From assembly GCF_006442975.2 (NCBI RefSeq), contig NZ_CP083954.1, positions 2,301,501-2,365,500 on the forward strand: 64,000 nucleotides of DNA. Reading direction: 5' to 3'. Position 1 is the stretch's first letter. Each line of letters opens with the position of its first letter. This document shows, piece after piece, positions 26,062 to 34,431 of the stretch. Below the pieces are notes generated by a model that saw only the letters and a program-made list of their open reading frames with translations, had not been told where the DNA came from and made no database searches. Origin of the DNA: Mesorhizobium sp. B2-1-1 (GTDB lineage Bacteria > Pseudomonadota > Alphaproteobacteria > Rhizobiales > Rhizobiaceae). The position numbers and the translations under genes were made by a program.

Positions 26062-27503
26062 TGGCAGACATTCTGATCAGAAACGGCACCGTCATCGCTG
26101 TCGATCCCGATCGGCGGATCATTCCCGATGGCGCCGTAGCCATCGAGGGAGACCGCATCGTGGCCGTCGGCGCTTCGCAAGACGTGGCGCGGGACCATCC
26201 GGCGCGCGAGACGATCGACGCCCGCGGCATGGCCGTCATGCCAGGCTTCGTCGACAGCCACGCCCATGCCGGGCACGGGCTGATCAAGACGATGGGCGGC
26301 GGCCGCAGCGACCTCTGGTACAGGGCATGCCAAGGTGCCTATACGGTGGGTTCGACGCCGGAATTCTGGCATGCGGAGGCGCAGCTTGCCGCGCTGGAAC
26401 GCCTGCGTTTCGGCGTGACGACCGGCGTGTCCTTGCTGGGCGGCGGCGATTCGGTCATGCGCACCGACGATCCGGCCTATGGCAACGCCCATATGGAAGG
26501 CGTGCTTGGCATCGGCACGCGCTCAGTGGTCGCCGTCGGCACCACGCGCCCGCCGCACCCCCTGACTTATGCACGTTGGAAGGGCGCCAGCCGTACCGAT
26601 TATCCGGTGTCGTTCGACCAGCAGCTTGCCACCTCGCAAAAGCTGGCCGACCGCTGGCACGGCACCCACGAGGATCGTCTGCATCTCGCCCTGCTGACGC
26701 CGACCATGCATCAGGAACATCTCGATGGTCCCGGGGCAGGGGACGCCATCGCGCAATCGCGCAAGGTCAGGCAGATCGCCGAACAGCGCGGCCTGATCTT
26801 CACCCAGGATGGTCATACCAAGGGCAGCGTGAAGATCGCCGGGGAGATCGGCATTCTGGGGCCGCGCACACTGCTGTCGCATGCGACCGCCCTGACTGAC
26901 GAAGAAATAGCGATCTGCGCCGAAACCGGCACGAGCATCGTGCACAATCCGAGCGCCGTGGCCGCCATTCTCGCGCGCTGCCCGGTCACGGAACTTCTCG
27001 ACGCTGGCGTCGTGGTGGCCATCGGCTCCGATGCGACCGCGCCGGACCGCTCCGCGGACATGTTCCGTCACATGCAGCAATGCATGCACTATCATCGCAC
27101 TCATTTCCACGATCCGAGCTGGCTTCCGCCGGGCAAGGCCCTGGAGATGTGCACCATCGACGGCGCGCGTGTCCTGGGCCTCGACCATCAGGTCGGATCG
27201 CTGGAGCCCGGCAAGAAGGCCGACGTCATTCTTGTCGACCTGCGGCGCCCGCATCTCTACCCGGCCAACATGCCGGAATTCCGTGTCACCTATTTTGCCA
27301 ACGGCAACGACGTCCACACCGTGCTGGTCGGCGGACGCGTGCTGTTGCGCGACCGCAAGCCGGTTCATGTCGATCAGGATGCCGTGCTCGATGCCGCGCA
27401 ACGGGAGACGGAACTGATGATCGAGCGGCTGGGCTTGCGCGATCTGCTCAGGACCCCGGACCGGTTCTGGCGGCACAGCCGCGACACGGATCTGATCGAA
27501 TAG
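26061..27503 (+). CDS. Amidohydrolase (AtzA/SsnA-like), transporter-linked
   Basis: A 480-residue metal-dependent amidohydrolase. Motifs: DSHAHAGHG for the HxH pair, FTQDGHTKGS where relatives have H.AE, LLSHATALT for the next histidine and IGSDATAPDRSADMFR for the metal aspartate. It shares the unusual QDGH motif with the minus-strand protein at 19211, so the two are paralogs and may act on the same or successive substrates. The ATG shares its first base with the stop of the transporter ATPase. A ring-opening or deaminating reaction on an imported heterocycle is the best guess. Confidence 0.84.
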   Translation: MADILIRNGTVIAVDPDRRIIPDGAVAIEGDRIVAVGASQDVARDHPARETIDARGMAVMPGFVDSHAHAGHGLIKTMGGGRSDLWYRACQGAYTVGSTPEFWHAEAQLAALERLRFGVTTGVSLLGGGDSVMRTDDPAYGNAHMEGVLGIGTRSVVAVGTTRPPHPLTYARWKGASRTDYPVSFDQQLATSQKLADRWHGTHEDRLHLALLTPTMHQEHLDGPGAGDAIAQSRKVRQIAEQRGLIFTQDGHTKGSVKIAGEIGILGPRTLLSHATALTDEEIAICAETGTSIVHNPSAVAAILARCPVTELLDAGVVVAIGSDATAPDRSADMFRHMQQCMHYHRTHFHDPSWLPPGKALEMCTIDGARVLGLDHQVGSLEPGKKADVILVDLRRPHLYPANMPEFRVTYFANGNDVHTVLVGGRVLLRDRKPVHVDQDAVLDAAQRETELMIERLGLRDLLRTPDRFWRHSRDTDLIE

Positions 27504-27587
27504 GCTTCAATATCGAGACAGGCCACCGGTGATGCGGAACGGCAGCGATGCACGTTCGGCCGGGCGGCGGCTTCAGGAATTTTTCCC

Positions 27588-28346
27588 ATGGTACGCATCG
27601 GCATCATCAATCCCAATTCGTCCGCGTCGATGACGGGATCCATCGCCGTCGCGGCGCGGCGAACCGCGCAGGCGGGCACCGAAATCATCGCCATGCAGAA
27701 CGACAGCGGCCCGGCTTCCATCGAAGGCGCGATCGATGGCGCGAAGGCGGTCCCAGGTCTTCTCGACCGTATCGAAGGGGCCGAGCGCAGTGACGCCGTG
27801 GACGCCTATATCATCGCCTGCTTCGACGATACCGGACTCGACGCCGCGCGGATGCTGACGCGCAAGCCGGTCATCGGCATAGGCGAGGCCGCCGCCCGTG
27901 TCGCCAGCATCGTGGCGAGGCGCTTCACGGTGATTACCACCTTGCCGGTTTCCGTTCCCATTCTCGAGGACAATCTGGTTCGCTACGGCCTTTCGCCATT
28001 CGCCACCGTGCGGGCGAGCGGCATTCCCGTCCTGGCGCTGGAAGCTAATGGCGAGGCGGCCTTGTCGATCATCAGCGAAGAAATCCAGGAGGCGCTGCGG
28101 GTCGATCGCGCCGACGCCATCGTGCTTGGCTGCGCCGGCATGTCGGATATGGCGCGGCGACTGGCCAGCCTTCACGGTGTCCCGGTCGTCGAAGGGGTGT
28201 CGGCGGCTGTCAGGCTCGCGGAATTGCTCGTCGGCCTGGAACTCCGTCCCAGGCAGGATGCTTTCGCCACCTCTCGGCGGAGCATGACGGCTTCGCTCGC
28301 CGCAGCAACCCGCTCGGCTTCCACGCACAGCGTGTCGGGGGGCTGA
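27588..28346 (+). CDS. Asp/Glu/hydantoin racemase family protein
   Basis: A 252-residue protein of the Asp/Glu racemase superfamily, closest by motif to hydantoin racemase (HyuE). It begins IGIINPNSS, has the first catalytic cysteine in IIACFDDTGLDAAR and the second in VLGCAGMSDMARRL, followed by PVVEGVSAAV. Hydantoin racemases interconvert enantiomers of 5-substituted hydantoins; other members are maleate isomerases or arylmalonate decarboxylases. The presence of both cysteines favours a racemase. It follows the amidohydrolase by 84 bases, and its TGA overlaps the ATG of the ankyrin gene. Confidence 0.82.
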   Translation: MVRIGIINPNSSASMTGSIAVAARRTAQAGTEIIAMQNDSGPASIEGAIDGAKAVPGLLDRIEGAERSDAVDAYIIACFDDTGLDAARMLTRKPVIGIGEAAARVASIVARRFTVITTLPVSVPILEDNLVRYGLSPFATVRASGIPVLALEANGEAALSIISEEIQEALRVDRADAIVLGCAGMSDMARRLASLHGVPVVEGVSAAVRLAELLVGLELRPRQDAFATSRRSMTASLAAATRSASTHSVSGG

Positions 28347-29014
28347 TGCCGATGATCGAGCGCAGACTTTTGCTGGGCGTCATCGTCGCCTGCATTCCAT
28401 CGATAGCGTTGGGGCAGAACATGAATGAGACAAGGCTTCACTCGGCTGCGGCAAATGACGATGTCTCCATGATCAAGATGCTTGTTTCCGAGGGGGCCCG
28501 GATCGACGCGCGCGACAAGAACGGCCGCACGGCTCTTCTCGTCGCGACCCACGGCAACAAGGTCAGCGCTGCCAGGACTCTCATCGAGGCTGGCGCGGAC
28601 GTCAACGCCAAGGACGATATCCAGGATAGTCCATATCTCTACGCCGGCGCGCGCGGGCATCTCGAAATCCTGAAGATGACGCTTGCGCACGGCGCCGACC
28701 TGAAGAGCACCAATCGCTATGGCGGTACCGCGCTCATTCCGGCTGCCGAACGCGGACATGTCGAGACCGTCGGCGCGCTGATCGATGCCGGTATTGATGT
28801 CGATCACGTCAACAAGCTCGGCTGGACCGCGTTGCTGGAGGCCATCATCCTCGGCGATGGCGGGCAGCGTCATGTCGAGATCGTGAGGCGGCTGATCGAG
28901 GCCGGCGCCAACGTCAATCTCGCCGACAAGGACGGGGCGACACCGCTGCGGCACGCGCGCAGGAACGGCTATGCGCAGATGATAACCCTGCTGGTGCAAG
29001 CGGGCGCCAGATGA
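28346..29014 (+). CDS. Secreted ankyrin-repeat protein
   Basis: A 222-residue protein with an N-terminal signal peptide (about residues 1-22, ending IALGQ) and about five ankyrin repeats. Repeat signatures include RTALLVATHGNKVSAARTLI, EAGADVNAKD and DGATPLRHARRNGYAQMITL. It should be periplasmic. It is translationally coupled to both neighbours (TGATG upstream, ATGA downstream), so it is made together with the racemase and the MFS transporter. Ankyrin repeats only indicate protein binding; a role as periplasmic partner or chaperone of a transporter is a guess. No catalytic motif is seen. Confidence 0.85.
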   Translation: MPMIERRLLLGVIVACIPSIALGQNMNETRLHSAAANDDVSMIKMLVSEGARIDARDKNGRTALLVATHGNKVSAARTLIEAGADVNAKDDIQDSPYLYAGARGHLEILKMTLAHGADLKSTNRYGGTALIPAAERGHVETVGALIDAGIDVDHVNKLGWTALLEAIILGDGGQRHVEIVRRLIEAGANVNLADKDGATPLRHARRNGYAQMITLLVQAGAR

Positions 29015-30246
29015 ACAGCGCGAAAATGTCGATGACCGCGCAGCCTGCAACCGACAGGCAATGGACGCTGCTTGCCCTCGTCGTGCTAATCGGGATCAAC
29101 CTGCGTCCCTTCCTGACGGCGCCGGGACCGATATTGGCCGATATCGTGGCCGACACCGGGATGGGCTATGGCAGCCTGGCCATGCTGACGCTGTTGCCGA
29201 TGCTGCTGATGGGCCTGGGTGCGTTCGTTGCACCGGGCATCCAGGCGGCCGTCGGAACGCGCCGGGGCCTGCTCGCGGCGCTAATGGTGCTGACAGCGGG
29301 CTCGCTGCTCAGGCTTGTCGTGCCCGGCGGCCTGTCGTTGATCCTGACGGCGGCACTTTGCGGGGCGGGGGTGGCCTTCATCCAGGCCGCGTTTCCGGGG
29401 ATCATCAAGGCAAAGTTCCCGACCAGCACACCCGCCGTGACCGGCCTCTATTCCTGCATGATCATGGGCGGTGGGGCGCTTGGCGCACGTCTGGCGCCCC
29501 TGCTCGTCAACAACGGATACGACTGGCGGGCAGCCCTTGCCTGGCTCGCGGCTCCCGCCGCCATCGCGCTGTGCGCCGCATTCCGCGTCCTGTCCGACGC
29601 CAAGGCTTCAAGACCCGATCGCGCCTTGACCGGTTTTCTGCTTCGCCGTCCACGGACCTGGGTCCTGATGGCGGCCTTCGGCCTGGTCAACTCCGGTTAT
29701 TCATCTATGGTCGCCTGGCTTGCGCCCTACTACCAGGCGCAAGGATGGAGCAGTGCCGCCAGCGGCAATCTTGTGGCCGTGATGGCCATTTGCCAGGCGG
29801 CTTCGGCCCTGGTGCTGCCTGTCCTGGCGCGCCGGGGCATCGACCGCCGTCCCTGGCTCTGGCTGACCCTGCTGCTGCAGGCTGCGGGCTTTGCCGGACT
29901 TGCGGTTTTTCCCGCACTGTCGCCCGTTCTGTGGGTGGGGATATGCGGGGCCGGTCTTGGCGGAAGCTTCTCGCTTGCAATCGTCACGGCGCTCGATCAT
30001 CTGCCGCGCCCGGAGCAGGCGGGCGCGCTGGCTGCGCTGATGCAGGGCGGCGGTTTTCTGATCGCCGCGCTTGGTCCATTCGCCACCGCGCTCCTGCATG
30101 GCTGGAGCGGGAGCTTCAGCAGCGGATGGATCATGCATCTCGGCTGCGTGACCGTCACAGCGTTTCTCTATCTGCACTTCAACCCAAAACGGTACGCCGA
30201 CGTCATGAGGGGCTCGGAACAAGAGCAGTGCGAAATGGTAGTTTAA
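29011..30246 (+). CDS. MFS transporter, CynX/NimT-like
   Basis: A 411-residue major facilitator with about twelve membrane segments. The opening GINLRPFLTAPGPILADI closely resembles the CynX/NimT (cyanate/2-nitroimidazole) branch, where (N)LRP in the first helix is characteristic. It is the last gene of the operon and overlaps the ankyrin gene by four bases. It may export an end product, such as a carbamate, cyanate-like compound or amino acid derivative, or act as a second importer. Confidence 0.85.
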   Translation: MNSAKMSMTAQPATDRQWTLLALVVLIGINLRPFLTAPGPILADIVADTGMGYGSLAMLTLLPMLLMGLGAFVAPGIQAAVGTRRGLLAALMVLTAGSLLRLVVPGGLSLILTAALCGAGVAFIQAAFPGIIKAKFPTSTPAVTGLYSCMIMGGGALGARLAPLLVNNGYDWRAALAWLAAPAAIALCAAFRVLSDAKASRPDRALTGFLLRRPRTWVLMAAFGLVNSGYSSMVAWLAPYYQAQGWSSAASGNLVAVMAICQAASALVLPVLARRGIDRRPWLWLTLLLQAAGFAGLAVFPALSPVLWVGICGAGLGGSFSLAIVTALDHLPRPEQAGALAALMQGGGFLIAALGPFATALLHGWSGSFSSGWIMHLGCVTVTAFLYLHFNPKRYADVMRGSEQEQCEMVV

Positions 30247-30532
30247 CGAAGCGGAATGCAAGTTCTGAACTCAATGACGACGTACGTCTCCGCGGGGTGA
30301 GTAGCAGGCGCTTGCGCCGCATCTCGGCCGTGGAGATCGGCTCTGCCGGATCATCGGGGCCGGGCTGGCGCAGACGACGATATACCTCCTGCAGCTCATC
30401 GTCGCCGGCTATGCGCTGTCCAAGCGCCCGCCGGTCGCGCGCTCTGTACTTCCCCTCCTCGGCCGACAGTTCTCCATCCGCCAAATCGCAATTGGGGTTG
30501 CAGGCGCCCAGACAACAGCCGGGCCGATAAAG
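30203..30532 (-). other. Cysteine-rich open frame, possible gene remnant
   Basis: From the TGA at 30535 the minus strand is open for 109 codons without an ATG near its beginning; a TTG at 30484 would give 93 residues. The first part has four cysteines in close spacing (PGCCLGACNPNCDLADGEL), then a charged, protein-like stretch (DDELQEVYRRLRQPG). Its end overlaps the 3' end of the MFS gene antisense. It could be the C-terminal part of a decayed metal-binding protein. It occupies the 307-base gap between the MFS gene and the small membrane protein, where I see nothing else. Confidence 0.25.
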
Positions 30533-30553
30533 TCACACGCCATCGTTGCGAAA

Positions 30554-30697
30554 CTACACAAACATCATCACGATGATCGCTCCGATAACTATCAGGACAA
30601 GCCCACCGATAAGCATCGGCAGCAGAGTGTTGTCCGGGTCGATATCAGAATCAATGTCCTTTGTGACCTGTTGATCATTCTTCTTTGGTTCAGCCAT
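30554..30697 (-). CDS. Small single-span membrane protein
   Basis: A 47-residue protein: a hydrophilic, acidic N terminus (MAEPKKNDQQ, then DIDSDIDPDN) and one C-terminal hydrophobic helix of about 19 residues (LPMLIGGLVLIVIGAIIVMM), so it is probably tail-anchored with the N terminus in the cytoplasm. The start is the ATG at 30697; a longer frame from 30748 adds 17 residues without support. It lies 50 bases after nsrR on the same strand and may belong to the haemoglobin-nsrR operon. Function unknown. Confidence 0.6.
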   Translation of the reverse strand: MAEPKKNDQQVTKDIDSDIDPDNTLLPMLIGGLVLIVIGAIIVMMFV

Positions 30698-30747
30698 GGC
30701 CCATCTCACATCCGAGCAAAAACAGCGCGCGTCGAAGCCGCGCAACA

Positions 30748-31209
30748 TTATACGGTCTTGCGTGTCGCCCCGGTGCGAACGGGTGGTATCTGACCGCCGA
30801 GGAAGTCTTCGGGCATCAGTGTGATGTCGGCGAGCGTGTAGCGGTCAAGGACGTTCAGGAAGGAGGCTGTCGCTTCGTCAAACATGCCTGAAAGCTTGCA
30901 GGAGGCGGTTAGCACACATCGGTTTCCGGTCGCGAAACATTCGACCAGCGCGAAATCCGGCTCGGTTAACCGCACGACATCGCCAATCCGGATCATCTCA
31001 GGCCGGCGCCTGAGAATGAGACCACCGGAACGGCCGCGGATTGCCTTCATATAGCCGCCACGGGTCAGGGTGTTGGCGACCTTGTTCAGATGCGTCTTCG
31101 ACACGTTGAAGGTGCGGGCAACCTCCTCGATCGTGATAAGCCGGCTACCGGCGGCGGCAGTGTACATCAGCATCCGCAATGCATAATCCGAAAAGCTGGT
31201 CAGCCGCAT
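30748..31209 (-). CDS. nsrR: NsrR-like Rrf2 family nitric oxide sensor
   Basis: A 153-residue Rrf2-family regulator. The N-terminal winged helix (VSKTHLNKVANTLTRGGYM with following wing GRSGG) matches NsrR, and three cysteines at 91, 98 and 104 (ECFATGNRC, then SC) suit Fe-S cluster binding; E. coli NsrR has cysteines at 91, 96 and 102. NsrR represses NO-detoxification genes until its cluster reacts with NO. It lies 61 bases downstream of a truncated haemoglobin gene, and an NsrR-type palindrome precedes that gene, so autoregulation is expected. RirA or IscR are other members, but the N-terminal SFSDYALRML and the context favour NsrR. Confidence 0.85.
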   Translation of the reverse strand: MRLTSFSDYALRMLMYTAAAGSRLITIEEVARTFNVSKTHLNKVANTLTRGGYMKAIRGRSGGLILRRRPEMIRIGDVVRLTEPDFALVECFATGNRCVLTASCKLSGMFDEATASFLNVLDRYTLADITLMPEDFLGGQIPPVRTGATRKTV

Positions 31210-31270
31210 GAATCACGGCTCCCTGTCGATCGCTGTGCATTGTAGGAACCACTCACAAACCGGTCGTGCA

Positions 31271-31735
31271 TCACAAGTCTCTCTCGACGATAGGTTCGAT
31301 GCCGATCGTGGTCTCGCCGCGGTTGAAGGCGATCGCGAGACGGAAACTGTGAGCAATTCGCAGCGCGCGATCCATAAAAAGCGTCGCCACCTCGGCCGGG
31401 CAAATGCGACGCACCGTTGTCCGAAACAATATTAGCCAGCGACGGAAATGCGCCGCGCCGAGGCCGGCTATGACCAGGTGCGGCGGCAGTGGCCTGCCGT
31501 CGTATCGGGATGTCCGAAGTAGAGTAGCGGACCAGAAGTCACACATCTTCGCCAGATGCTGCGGCCATTTATCTGGCTCGATCCGATCGTGGAAAATGGG
31601 ACCGAGAAGGTCATCACGGCGAATTTCGTCATAAAACCCGTGGACTACACTGCGGATCATTGCCTCGTCGAGCATGTTGGGCAATGGCACGCCGTCGACC
31701 ACGATTGTTCTCTTGCTTCGACCGTTCGCGGTCAT
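31271..31735 (-). CDS. Group III truncated haemoglobin
   Basis: A 154-residue globin of the group III truncated type. Recognisable parts are VHGFYDEIRRDDLLGPIF in the first helices, HLAKMCDFWSATLL, and AAHFRRW, where His96 is the predicted proximal haem ligand. Homologs in other bacteria bind oxygen and protect against NO. Its neighbour nsrR and the upstream NsrR-type site support an NO-linked role. An N-terminal extension of about 20 residues precedes the globin fold; a later start at Met21 is possible. Confidence 0.87.
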   Translation of the reverse strand: MTANGRSKRTIVVDGVPLPNMLDEAMIRSVVHGFYDEIRRDDLLGPIFHDRIEPDKWPQHLAKMCDFWSATLLRTSRYDGRPLPPHLVIAGLGAAHFRRWLILFRTTVRRICPAEVATLFMDRALRIAHSFRLAIAFNRGETTIGIEPIVERDL

Positions 31736-31807
31736 TCCGAAGCTCCTGTTTTCTCCGACGCAAGCTGGCTGAAGCCTTGGTTCGCTCTTCGATGTGATCC
31801 TCTATAT

Positions 31808-31830
31808 AAGATATATTATCAATCTATCTT
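31808..31830. promoter_or_regulatory. Candidate NsrR binding site
   Basis: A 23-base site with the 11-1-11 geometry of the NsrR consensus (AAGATGYATTT, one base, inverted copy). The left arm is AAGATATATTA and the reverse complement of the right arm is AAGATAGATTG: the arms match at 9 of 11 positions and both keep AAGAT. It lies 72 bases upstream of the truncated haemoglobin start, in the range expected for promoter overlap. This AT-rich stretch also stands out from the GC-rich surroundings. Confidence 0.75.
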
Positions 31831-32058
31831 ATTGCGTGGCAAGACGCCGTGATGCCGCACCAGAAATGGGTCTGTCCGACCAAGCGGCGAATGACGAGCC
31901 CTGAATCCTAGGCATTTCCGAACTGCCTGGACATCACCCCAGGCCCGAGGCCGGAAGTATCTAAATTGGCGGGGAATTCCCGATGTGGCTCAGTTTCGAG
32001 AGTCGCCAGCGCCTCATCAGATGACCCTGCCAGCCGGAGTCGCTCCCGAACCTGAAGT
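31831..32058. other. Intergenic, no gene seen
   Basis: Between the NsrR-type site and the transaldolase remnant I see no supported gene, and no upstream part of the transaldolase. Together with the adjoining segments this is a 790-base stretch without an intact gene. Confidence 0.4.
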
Positions 32059-32271
32059 GTGATCTACGACAACGGCAAATCCTTCACGACGGAAATCCTG
32101 GCGTCCTCAATTCGCACTCCACTCCATGTCAAACAGGCGGCGATCGCAGGCGCGGATGTCGCGACCGTACCACCAGCGATACTCAGAAACCTCGCCAGAC
32201 ATCCACTCACCGACAAGGGCCTCAAGTCGTTTCTTGCCGACTGGGGAAAGACTGGGCAGGCGATCTTGTAG
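32059..32271 (+). pseudogene. Transaldolase / fructose-6-phosphate aldolase C-terminal remnant
   Basis: A 70-codon frame from a GTG that corresponds to the last third of small transaldolases (FSA/TalC, about 215 residues). Diagnostic stretches are [28 protein letters not shown] and [15 protein letters not shown]. The Schiff-base lysine region and the first 145 residues are missing; a stop lies two codons upstream of the GTG. It is a 5'-deleted remnant, one of several in this part of the window. Confidence 0.75.
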
Positions 32272-32527
32272 TTGTGCGCAGTGGAATCGCGGAGGGAAAG
32301 CCATCATGAAAACTGCACTCAACTATCGATTAAATTCGTTTGCATGATGTCCGCGAGAGCGGGAGACTGCGGTCTGAGCCACTCAGCCCAGTACATGACG
32401 CAGTCGGAATGTCGGCGCGGATAATGCTGAGAATTTGAAGGCGCACTAGCCAGGCAGAAGGTACCCCGAAGCAGTGTGCCGCCTCGCCGCACGAGCGGTT
32501 TTGACACGGATCGCCAAGGACGAGAAT
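32272..32527. other. Intergenic upstream of the Rieske-flavoprotein
   Basis: About 255 bases with no supported gene. It should contain the promoter of the gene at 32528; no FNR- or NsrR-type palindrome was evident here. Confidence 0.35.
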
Positions 32528-34063
32528 ATGGCTGAAGCTGATACCAAATCAAACGGACCGGATCTGGTCCAGGGGATCGCGCTGTCCGACCTTCCCGATG
32601 GCGGAAAGCTTGTCGGCCATTGCGGCGACGAGCAGGTGTTGCTGGTGCGCCGCGGGGCCGAGATCTTCGCCATTGGCGCGACATGCACACATTACGGCGG
32701 GCCGCTCGGTGACGGTCTTGTGGTGTCGGATTCCATTCGATGTCCGTGGCACCACGCTTGCTTCGATCTGCGCACAGGCGAAGCCTTGCGAGCGCCTGCC
32801 TTCAATCCACTCGCTTGCTGGTCGGTGGAACAGCGCGATGGGCGGATATTCGTGGGCGAGAAACTCAAACGGACGGCGCCGAAGCCGCGCGGCGGAAGCG
32901 CGGGCGGGGTCCCCGAGAAAGTCGTCATTGTCGGCGGCGGCGCGGCCGGTTTCGCGGCGGCCGAAATGCTGCGGCGAGAGCAGTACCAGGGCAGCATCGT
33001 CATGATCAGCGACGACCATGCGCCGCCCGTCGACCGGCCGAATCTCTCCAAGGACTACCTCGCAGGGAAGGCTCCGGAGGATTGGATTCCGCTGCGCGGC
33101 CAGAAATTCTATTCAAAAAACAACATCGACCTGCGTCTCGATACGAAGGCCGTCGATATCGACCTGCGTTCTCGCGAGGTCATTCTGGCTGACGGAAGCA
33201 GGATTCCTTACGATAGACTGCTACTTGCCACGGGGGCCGAACCGGTGCGCCTCTCCATCCCCGGCGCGGATCAGCCACATGTTCACACGCTGCGCTCGCT
33301 TGCAGATTGCAAGGTGATCATCGAGCGAGCCACGACTGCGCGCCGCGCCATCGTGCTTGGCGCCAGTTTCATTGGCTTGGAAGTTGCCGCAGCGCTGCGC
33401 GCGCGCAATATCGAAGTTCATGTCGTGGCGCCGGATAAACGACCCATGGAACGGGCCCTCGGTCCGCAAATGGGTGACTTCATCCGCGCACTCCATGAGG
33501 AGCATGGAGTCGTGTTCCATCTCGAGGACACCGCGAGCAGCATCGACGGCAACAAAGTGAAACTAAGCAGTGGCAACATGTTGACGGCGGATTTCGTCGT
33601 CGCCGGCGTCGGCGTGCGTCCGCGGACCGGGCTTGCCGAAAGGGCGGGGCTCACTCTTGACCGCGGCGTCGCCGTAAATGCCTTTCTGGAGACGAGCGCA
33701 CCGGACATATTCGCGGCCGGCGACATTGCGCGGTGGCCGGATCCTCACACTGGCGAGAACATTCGGGTCGAGCATTGGGTGGTTGCAGAGAGGCAGGGGC
33801 AAACCGCGGCCCTGAACATCCTCGGCCATCGCGAGAAATTCGCGGCCGTGCCGTTCTTCTGGAGCCAGCACTACGACGTTCCCATCAACTATGTCGGCCA
33901 TGCCGGGCAATGGGACGAGATTGCTGTCGATGGAGACATCGGTGCCAGGGACTGCCTGCTGCGCTTCAAGCGCGAAGGGCGCACGCTGGCTGTCGCTTCG
34001 ATCTTCCGTGACATCGAAAGTCTAGGGGCAGAGATGGAAATGGAGCGCCAAATGGCAAGGTAG
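32528..34063 (+). CDS. Rieske-FAD/NAD(P)H reductase fusion (AIFM3-like)
   Basis: A 511-residue fusion. Residues about 10-105 form a Rieske [2Fe-2S] domain (CTHYGGPLGDG and CPWHHACFD carry the two Cys-His ligand pairs). After a short linker comes a pyridine nucleotide-disulfide reductase fold: FAD motif VVIVGGGAAGFAAAEML, NAD motif AIVLGASFIGLEVAAAL, and the FAD-contacting ATSAPDIFAAGD-like segment SAPDIFAAGDIARW. A C-terminal reductase domain follows. This is the AIFM3/NasD-unrelated ferredoxin reductase type, presumed to pass electrons from NAD(P)H through FAD to an iron-sulfur acceptor. Start at ATG 32528 because the previous 18 codons are not conserved-looking. Confidence 0.85.
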   Translation: MAEADTKSNGPDLVQGIALSDLPDGGKLVGHCGDEQVLLVRRGAEIFAIGATCTHYGGPLGDGLVVSDSIRCPWHHACFDLRTGEALRAPAFNPLACWSVEQRDGRIFVGEKLKRTAPKPRGGSAGGVPEKVVIVGGGAAGFAAAEMLRREQYQGSIVMISDDHAPPVDRPNLSKDYLAGKAPEDWIPLRGQKFYSKNNIDLRLDTKAVDIDLRSREVILADGSRIPYDRLLLATGAEPVRLSIPGADQPHVHTLRSLADCKVIIERATTARRAIVLGASFIGLEVAAALRARNIEVHVVAPDKRPMERALGPQMGDFIRALHEEHGVVFHLEDTASSIDGNKVKLSSGNMLTADFVVAGVGVRPRTGLAERAGLTLDRGVAVNAFLETSAPDIFAAGDIARWPDPHTGENIRVEHWVVAERQGQTAALNILGHREKFAAVPFFWSQHYDVPINYVGHAGQWDEIAVDGDIGARDCLLRFKREGRTLAVASIFRDIESLGAEMEMERQMAR

Positions 34064-34149
34064 CAAGCGCTCTTGGGCACCGCGATCCGTAGAGAGCGCA
34101 ACCCGTATGGCGCAGCGGTGCGTCGCTGTGACTGAAAGGAGTTCGACTT

Positions 34150-34431
34150 ATGTCCACAATGCAACAGGAACCGAGCACCACCAACGGATTGGACGCCGTT
34201 CATTCAAAGATCGTCAAGTTCGCTACCGGTGTGGCCAGGGAAGCGTCCGATGAGGCGCCGACCTCGGTCGAAATCTTTTCGGACAGGGGCCGCTGGTACT
34301 GCAGGGTCCGTCGCGGCGATGAAAAGACTCGGCCAATGGGTCCCTATTCCAAACAACAGGCTGAGCGGATCCAAGAGGCTCGGAGACGGTTGATTGCCAA
34401 AAGAGGCACCGCTCGGATCATGTTCGAGTAG
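34150..34431 (+). CDS. Small conserved-looking hypothetical protein
   Basis: A 93-residue basic protein with a good ribosome binding site (GAAAGGAG). The middle reads SVEIFSDRGRWYCRVRRGDEK and the end is a helical, arginine-rich segment (QAERIQEARRRLIAKRG). No known domain, signal peptide or membrane segment. It follows the Rieske-flavoprotein by 86 bases and may be cotranscribed with it. Its codon use resembles its neighbours, so it is likely a real gene; function unknown. Confidence 0.6.
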   Translation: MSTMQQEPSTTNGLDAVHSKIVKFATGVAREASDEAPTSVEIFSDRGRWYCRVRRGDEKTRPMGPYSKQQAERIQEARRRLIAKRGTARIMFE

